In this document: positions 59,648 to 64,000 of the stretch, piece after piece | Numbering within the stretch: the stretch's first letter is position 1 | Layout: each line of letters begins with the position of its first letter | NCBI GenBank assembly: GCA_964510065.1 | Contig: CAZEAC010000022.1 | Coordinates: 1-64,000 of the forward strand | Length of the DNA stretch: 64,000 nt | From: CAZEAC01 sp964510065 | GTDB lineage: Bacteria; Bdellovibrionota_C; UBA2361; CAIXSY01 | Reading direction: 5' to 3' | Notes under the pieces: model-generated | Told to the model about the DNA's origin: nothing | The model's input: the letters and a program-made list of their open reading frames with translations, nothing else | Database searches by the model: none | Made by a program: the position numbers and the translations under genes

Positions 59648-60513
59648 GCGTGCTCGTAAATAAAGACACAAAAGTAATTACCCAGGGCATGACCGGAAAA
59701 AGCGGCTCTTTTCACACTAAGATGTGTAAGGAGTACGGTAGTAAAATGGTCGCAGGTGTAGGACCAGGAAAGGCCGGCCAGCAATTTGAAGGGATTCCAC
59801 TTTACGATACCGTGGTAGACGCAAAGAAGGCGACTGGTGGGTCAGTAAGTGTGGTGTATGTTCCGCCGCCATTTGCGGCCGACGCGATAATGGAAGCGGT
59901 CGATGCGGATCTTGATCTGGTGGTCTGTATTACTGAAGGGATCCCAGTCTTGGATATGCTCAAGGTGAATGCCTTCATGCAGGGACGAAGGACGCGTCTT
60001 ATCGGTCCGAACTGCCCGGGCATTATAACTCCCGGCGAGTGCAAGATTGGTATTATGCCCGGCCACATTCATAGCAAAGGGCCTATTGGGGTCGTGTCGC
60101 GAAGCGGCACATTAACATACGAAGCGGTATTTCAGTTAAGCCAGCTTGGTATTGGGCAGAGTACCTGTATCGGAATTGGTGGCGATCCGCTTAATGGAAC
60201 GAACTTTATTGACTGCTTAAAGCTTTTCAACGATGACGGAAAAACTGAAGCCGTTGTGATGATCGGTGAAATAGGTGGTTCTGCTGAAGAAGAAGCAGCC
60301 GCATGGGTGAAAGCGAACATGAAGAAGCCGGTGGTGGGATTTGTTGCTGGTGCAACAGCGCCACCGGGAAGACGAATGGGCCATGCTGGCGCAATTATAA
60401 GTGGCGGCTCTGGAACTGCTGAAGCCAAGTTCGCAGCCTTTAGCGCGGCGGGAATTCATGTGTCGCGGTCACCTGCAGACCTTGGTCGAACGATGAAGTC
60501 AGCGCTGCGCTAA
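59644..60513 (+). CDS. sucD: Succinyl-CoA synthetase, alpha subunit
   Basis: A 289-residue subunit that binds CoA and carries the phosphohistidine intermediate. Motifs are ITQGMTGKSGSFHT near the start, NCPGIITPGECKIGIMPG in the middle, and the histidine loop GRRMGHAGAIISGG (about 245-258). The start overlaps sucC. A palindromic repeat lies downstream, between it and a convergent gene. Confidence 0.97.
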   Translation: MSVLVNKDTKVITQGMTGKSGSFHTKMCKEYGSKMVAGVGPGKAGQQFEGIPLYDTVVDAKKATGGSVSVVYVPPPFAADAIMEAVDADLDLVVCITEGIPVLDMLKVNAFMQGRRTRLIGPNCPGIITPGECKIGIMPGHIHSKGPIGVVSRSGTLTYEAVFQLSQLGIGQSTCIGIGGDPLNGTNFIDCLKLFNDDGKTEAVVMIGEIGGSAEEEAAAWVKANMKKPVVGFVAGATAPPGRRMGHAGAIISGGSGTAEAKFAAFSAAGIHVSRSPADLGRTMKSALR

Positions 60514-60538
60514 CACACTGTAGACATAGTTTTCCGAC

Positions 60539-60620
60539 ACTTCTTATCTCTGTGCCTCTGTGGTTTAACTTTCTTTCAAAAAAAAACCACAGAGACACGG
60601 AGAGCACAGAGATCAGAAGT
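60539..60620. repeat. Palindromic CTCTGTGGTTT repeat, short form (copy 4)
   Basis: Arms TCTCTGTGCCTCTGTGG on the left and CCACAGAGACACGGAGAG on the right, outer bases ACTTCT/AGAAGT, AT-rich loop with an A9 run. It begins 26 bases after the sucD stop, between convergent genes, and may act as terminator for both. Confidence 0.88.
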
Positions 60621-60649
60621 TGCTACGCTCGCAGGAAACCAGCTAATGA

Positions 60650-60976
60650 CTACTCTCGATTGAAATTAATCTCTGCTTTCCGCATCCAACTCAGCGGATA
60701 ACATATTTCGTCTGCCAAGCGGTTAGCATCTTGCTGGCTCGTTGACTCTGGAAGTGCGACAGCAAAACGAAAAATAAGCGTTCCGGGATTATGGTGTTTC
60801 GGATCGGAATGAGGGAAACACACCAATTCGGCCTGCCTTTCGTTGAATTCGGGCTGCTCCTCAGGTTCAAGAAGCCTTCCGTTGACACGCATGAGCGCGT
60901 TGCGCGCGTTGATGCAGATCTGCCCAGAACGAAATTCACGCGACTGAAAGGACTGAAGTGAAGGTAATGAACTCAT
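60650..60976 (-). CDS. Hypothetical small protein
   Basis: A 108-residue soluble protein. Central segments ARNALMRVNGRLLEPEEQPE and GTLIFRFAVALPES suggest a small beta-rich domain, possibly PilZ-like, but the diagnostic RxxxR and DxSxxG motifs are not clear, so I leave it unassigned. It is about 60 bases downstream of the FliG-like gene on the same strand and may be co-transcribed with it. Confidence 0.5.
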   Translation of the reverse strand: MSSLPSLQSFQSREFRSGQICINARNALMRVNGRLLEPEEQPEFNERQAELVCFPHSDPKHHNPGTLIFRFAVALPESTSQQDANRLADEICYPLSWMRKAEINFNRE

Positions 60977-61035
60977 CGGGAAACTCTTAGCGTACTTTCG
61001 CGGAATTAATCAAGAGGATGCGCTGAAAAAGGAAG

Positions 61036-61482
61036 TTATACCCATACGTCGTGCTTAGACTGACCCCGCACGAGACCTTTGGTGCGAAGCTCATCAAGCT
61101 TTTGAATTATTCGCCGTTTTGCCGCTTCTATTTCCGAGAGACGGGTAGGTGGCAGTGCCGCCAGCTCTGAAGTAACCACCGTGCGGCGACGTTCGGAAAG
61201 GTTTTGAAGAAGCACATTTTTGACCGCCTCCGAAGCGACCTTCATCGAAAGTAGCATGTCTTGCGGTGAGATTTCTTTTATCAGCAGTTGGATGCTCTGC
61301 GGCGTAAGCTCTGCAATTTGGTCAAAATCGTAGAGGTTAGCTTCAATCTTTTCGGCGATAGATGGGTCAGTGCGCTGGATTTTCTCAAGAAGCTTCTTCT
61401 TGTTTTCGGGACGCATGCGCTCGATTATTTCCGCGGCAATCTTCGGCCCGTCCACTTTCTCGTCTTTGCCATCCGCGTTCAT
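61036..61482 (-). CDS. Stand-alone FliG C-terminal-domain-like protein
   Basis: A 148-residue protein whose body resembles the middle and C-terminal domains of the flagellar switch protein FliG: PSIAEKIEANLYDFDQIAEL, LTPQSIQLLIKEI, PQDMLLSMKVASEAVKN and LPPTRLSEIEAAKRRI. Full FliG is about 330 residues, and here the N-terminal domain that docks on FliF is missing. The charged torque helix is only partly conserved. It could be a truncated paralogue that binds the motor or competes with FliG. No other motor gene is in the window. A long palindromic repeat lies upstream. Confidence 0.7.
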   Translation of the reverse strand: MNADGKDEKVDGPKIAAEIIERMRPENKKKLLEKIQRTDPSIAEKIEANLYDFDQIAELTPQSIQLLIKEISPQDMLLSMKVASEAVKNVLLQNLSERRRTVVTSELAALPPTRLSEIEAAKRRIIQKLDELRTKGLVRGQSKHDVWV

Positions 61483-61573
61483 CGAATTGCCCTACCTGTT
61501 ATAACTCCCCGTAAGATTGCGCCTAAGAGCTTTTGATGCAATCTTAACGGCGATCGATGCGTTAATGTGAGAT

Positions 61574-61706
61574 CGTAACTACTCATTAACCCCGGGCATT
61601 CCTTCCCTAACTCAGTGACCTCTGTGTCTCTGTGGTTTTTAATGCATGTAAACCACAGGTCACAGAGATGAGGAAAAAGCTACCCACCCTTAATGAGTTG
61701 TTACCG
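61574..61706. repeat. Palindromic CTCTGTGGTTT repeat, long form (copy 5)
   Basis: Outer left arm with ACTCATTAACCCCGGGCATT, core CCTCTGTGTCTCTGTGG, a loop containing ATGCAT, core complement, and outer right arm with TACCCACCC and TTAATGAGT. It lines up with the copies at 25155 and 63693 over the whole length. It occupies the space between two divergent genes. Confidence 0.88.
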
Positions 61707-61746
61707 TCAGGTCTGCCTAATCTATTGAAAGGACAGTGTTTCGAGA

Positions 61747-62355
61747 GTGCTTACGCATAACTTCGAGATAGGAGAAACAAGCAGCGCCCCTTTGGCGCTT
61801 TTGGTCCATGGGCGAGCGGGGAATATGAACGTGATGAGCCCGTTTAAACGATCTCTGCCGCCTGGAACAGGGATACTTATGCCTGAGGCACCGGAGCGTG
61901 ATCCGATCGGAGGTTTTAGCTGGTGGCAGGTAGAACAGCATGCCGATTATAGTGCGGGAATTGCCACGGTAGCGGATTCGTTGTCTGAGTTTATTGATCA
62001 GGCGATAGCGCGCTATGAACTTACGCCGAGCTATGTCTTGGCACTTGGATTTTCGCAGGGCGGGGCGCTTCTTTCAGTGTTGATGCAACGTCAACCGGAG
62101 CGCTTTCGAAAAGTCGGGCTGCTCGCAAGCTTTGTCGTAAAGCAGCCCAATGTAACTTTTCAGACTGCGGTTCGTCCGCAGGTCTTTATCGCCCACGGGA
62201 CCGAAGACCAAATTGTTTCAATTGCTAAAGCGCGAAAGGGTGCCGAATACCTTGAGTCCCTTAATTTTAATGTCCGCATGGTCGAGGATCCCGTTGGCCA
62301 CAAAGTTGGAAGTCTGGGCATGCAGGCGTTGAAAGAGTGGTTGCAAACGGAGTAG
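61747..62355 (+). CDS. Carboxylesterase/phospholipase-like alpha/beta hydrolase
   Basis: A 202-residue serine hydrolase of the small carboxylesterase (EstB/YpfH, acyl-protein-thioesterase-like) family. The oxyanion strand is LALLVHGRAGN, the nucleophile elbow is GFSQGG (Ser near 101), and the acid and base lie in GTEDQIV and DPVGHKVG. The start is GTG 61747 with GAAAGGA upstream, and a stop codon lies seven codons before it, so no other start fits. The mutM start is three bases after its stop. Confidence 0.88.
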   Translation: MLTHNFEIGETSSAPLALLVHGRAGNMNVMSPFKRSLPPGTGILMPEAPERDPIGGFSWWQVEQHADYSAGIATVADSLSEFIDQAIARYELTPSYVLALGFSQGGALLSVLMQRQPERFRKVGLLASFVVKQPNVTFQTAVRPQVFIAHGTEDQIVSIAKARKGAEYLESLNFNVRMVEDPVGHKVGSLGMQALKEWLQTE

Positions 62356-62358
62356 CGC

Positions 62359-63162
62359 ATGCCTGAGCTTCCGGAAGTCGAGACAGTTGCGCGCTATGTT
62401 TCCGAAAAGCTCTCCGGAAAAACCGTCGTAGGCGCGGAAGTTAATTGGGAGCGAAGTATTGGGACTCCTGACTCAAGTGTTTTTCTGCGCGAGATAGTAG
62501 GCTGTAAAGTGCTTAGGGCCTGGCGTCGGGGAAAATTTATTGTAATTGATCTTAGTAACGGCCGGAACATGCTCGTGCATTTGCGGATGAGCGGAGATCT
62601 GCAGGTCAAACCTGCCAACGCCCCGGCGCGTATCCATGACCGAGTCTTGCTGCGTTTTGCGCGGGGCCAGACCTTGCACTTCTATGATCCAAGAAAGTTT
62701 GGACGAATTTATCTGGTTGATAATTACGCCCAGGTGACCAGGAAGCTTGGTATTGAACCACTCTCCGATGACTTTACCGTCGAGAGACTTGGCGCGCTTT
62801 TCTCGAAACGGAAGACTCGAGTCAAAAATTTTCTGCTCGATCAGCGCTTTGTTGCGGGTCTTGGAAATATTTATGCAGTCGAAAGTCTTTGGGCCGCTGA
62901 AATTCATCCGCTTACGCAGGTCGCGAGAATTCCGCGCCGGAAAATTATAGCGCTCCATTCAGCGATTCGTAAAATACTCTCAAATGCGGTGGCAAGTGCT
63001 GGGACCGATCTTGGTGATGGAGTGTGGAAATATGGGGGGTATAGGGTGAAGGCGTATGGCAGGGCCGGAAAGCCCTGTCCGCGCTGTAAAGCTACGCTGC
63101 GGCGAATTGTGATTGCACAACGTGGATCGGACTATTGTCCCTGCTGTCAGCGGCGACGATAG
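62359..63162 (+). CDS. mutM: Formamidopyrimidine-DNA glycosylase
   Basis: A 267-residue base-excision repair enzyme that removes 8-oxoguanine and ring-opened purines and nicks the strand. The N-terminal catalytic PELPEVE is intact (P2 as nucleophile, E3). The helix-two-turn-helix region holds LDQRFVAGLGNIYAVESLW, and the C-terminal zinc finger is CPRC...CPCC. It is coupled to the upstream esterase gene and converges on a secreted-protein gene, with stops abutting. Confidence 0.97.
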   Translation: MPELPEVETVARYVSEKLSGKTVVGAEVNWERSIGTPDSSVFLREIVGCKVLRAWRRGKFIVIDLSNGRNMLVHLRMSGDLQVKPANAPARIHDRVLLRFARGQTLHFYDPRKFGRIYLVDNYAQVTRKLGIEPLSDDFTVERLGALFSKRKTRVKNFLLDQRFVAGLGNIYAVESLWAAEIHPLTQVARIPRRKIIALHSAIRKILSNAVASAGTDLGDGVWKYGGYRVKAYGRAGKPCPRCKATLRRIVIAQRGSDYCPCCQRRR

Positions 63163-63600
63163 CTATTCCGGGAAAAGCGTGTCGGTAATCTCCATGAAAC
63201 TTGGGATGCCGCACTGCCGTGAAGCTGCTTTGTCGCCGGTAATAGCCTTAATTATACAGTAGGCAGAATCGAGATCAGCTTCTTGGTATGCAAGTTCAGC
63301 TTCTTCGCGATCGGGAAGAATCGCAACGGGAGTATCATCTCCGTCAAAGAGTCGCGTTGGAAAATTCCATCCCTTTTCGCGGGGATTGCAACGCGCCGGC
63401 TGCTCGAGAGCTGCTGTTTTTGAAGCTCGTGTAATTGTTCGGCGACCGTCATTGGTGCACTGAATTGCACTGAAGATCTCATGACACTTGGCCGATTCCT
63501 GGTGATTCGTGAACTTTCCGTCACACTGCCACAGTGAATCAGCCGATGCGGTAGAGACCGCGAGAAGTACGCTGGTGATAATAAGTGCAGTTCCCCTCAT
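63163..63600 (-). CDS. Hypothetical secreted cysteine-containing protein
   Basis: A 145-residue protein with a signal peptide (IITSVLLAVSTASA, cleaved near residue 20). The mature part has six cysteines (WQCDGKF, AKCHE, IQCTN, ARCNP, AYCII, RQCGIP), so three disulphides are possible. No family is recognised. Its stop abuts the mutM stop on the other strand. A long palindromic repeat lies upstream of its start. Confidence 0.65.
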   Translation of the reverse strand: MRGTALIITSVLLAVSTASADSLWQCDGKFTNHQESAKCHEIFSAIQCTNDGRRTITRASKTAALEQPARCNPREKGWNFPTRLFDGDDTPVAILPDREEAELAYQEADLDSAYCIIKAITGDKAASRQCGIPSFMEITDTLFPE

Positions 63601-63692
63601 ATAGACATTATATTCGGATCTATTCCGTTAAAAAATTAGCTCGCGTGCTCAGAAAAAAGGTGGGTGTTTTTGATGAGTTAGGTCCGGATGCG

Positions 63693-63850
63693 GGAGTTGC
63701 TCATTAACCCCCGGGCATTCTTTACGAGGCCTTTCCAAACTCTGTGGCCTCTGTGTCTCTGTGGTTCTTATAAAAAATGACCACAGAGACACAGAGGCAC
63801 AAAGGTTAGTGAGTTGGGGAAAGAGTTGTCGGGGGTATTGAGTACTACGA
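63693..63850. repeat. Palindromic CTCTGTGGTTT repeat, long form (copy 6)
   Basis: Core CCTCTGTGTCTCTGTGGT with near-perfect complement ACCACAGAGACACAGAGG. The outer left arm GCTCATTAACCCCCGGGCA is complementary to the right arm GTCGGGGGTATTGAGTAC with mismatches. An eight-base insert, TACGAGGC, distinguishes its left arm. It lies between two minus-strand genes. Confidence 0.88.
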
Positions 63851-63860
63851 AGCTAATAGC

Positions 63861-64000
63861 CTATTCTTCCGTTCGCGAAACTTGGTTTCTTCGCCGAGAC
63901 TGCAGTCCGGCGAGGGTAAGGACAATTCCAATGCCAAGAAGAATCAACCCCCCCGAGGCGACAAACGAGTAGAAATCATAGCGCACCTTGAGCTCGCTTG
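63861..64000 (-). CDS. Partial gene: C-terminal end of a membrane-anchored protein
   Basis: The minus strand reads open from the window edge to TAG at 63861-63863. The final 45 or so residues are a membrane helix (LILLGIGIVLTLAGL) preceded by LKVRYDFYSFVASGG and followed by a basic tail (QSRRRNQVSRTEE). The cut gene cannot be identified from this end. Confidence 0.6.
   Translation of the reverse strand, partial: SELKVRYDFYSFVASGGLILLGIGIVLTLAGLQSRRRNQVSRTEE

Noticed and set aside
15722..63850. CRISPR array suggested by recurring CTCTGTGG motifs
   Set aside because: The copies are single palindromes many kilobases apart without regular spacers, and there are no cas genes.

Overview
The window looks like chromosome from a Gram-negative, flagellated bacterium of about 50% G+C (judged by eye). 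Signs of two membranes are lipoprotein signal peptides, a periplasmic Cu/Zn superoxide dismutase, and many Sec-type signal peptides. The gene order tilS-ftsH-cdaA-cdaR-glmM-nnr-tsaE, the Bat operon and a small CKNCRH zinc-ribbon protein recall deltaproteobacteria in the old broad sense (Desulfobacterota, Bdellovibrionota, Myxococcota). That placement is an inference of low certainty. No rRNA, tRNA, CRISPR array, transposase or integrase was found. GTG and TTG starts are fairly common.

Layout. 0.2-5 kb: AMP-dependent acyl ligase, AlkB-type dioxygenase and M20 peptidase, convergent with a double-length Lrp-type regulator. 5.3-6.3 kb: unknown protein. 6.6-15.2 kb (minus strand): photolyase, then the full stress-tolerance cluster moxR, DUF58, DUF4381-like, batA, a batB-batC fusion and batD. 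15.2-24.9 kb: DoxX, small heat-shock protein, then a plus-strand housekeeping run for tRNA-Ile lysidinylation, FtsH proteolysis, c-di-AMP synthesis, cell-wall precursor supply (GlmM), NAD(P)H-hydrate repair and t6A modification. 25-32 kb: YihY-type membrane protein, an inactive/active M16 peptidase pair, a long-chain acyl-CoA ligase and a second double Lrp regulator.

32.2-37.5 kb is an accessory region with shifting base composition. It holds a SopB/IpgD-like inositol phosphate phosphatase, an atypical Nudix hydrolase with a decayed paralogue, a nucleoside hydrolase with a curious overlapping leader ORF, and unknown proteins. 37.6-50.7 kb carries mostly secreted or surface genes: an AlkP-superfamily enzyme, an exported acyl-carrier-like protein lacking the phosphopantetheine serine, a pair of large unknown secreted proteins, a third double Lrp regulator, a flagellin whose central region is a seven-repeat FG-GAP beta-propeller, a BON-domain protein and a lipoprotein. 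50.7-64 kb returns to housekeeping: nadK, recN, an M23 peptidase, two SPFH proteins (one a predicted lipoprotein), mdh, sodC, sucCD, a stand-alone FliG C-domain protein, an esterase and mutM.

The most unusual items are the propeller flagellin, the exported serine-less ACP, the SopB-like phosphatase with its nucleotide-enzyme neighbours, and a six-copy palindromic repeat family. That family occurs in a short form near gene 3' ends and a longer form upstream of genes.
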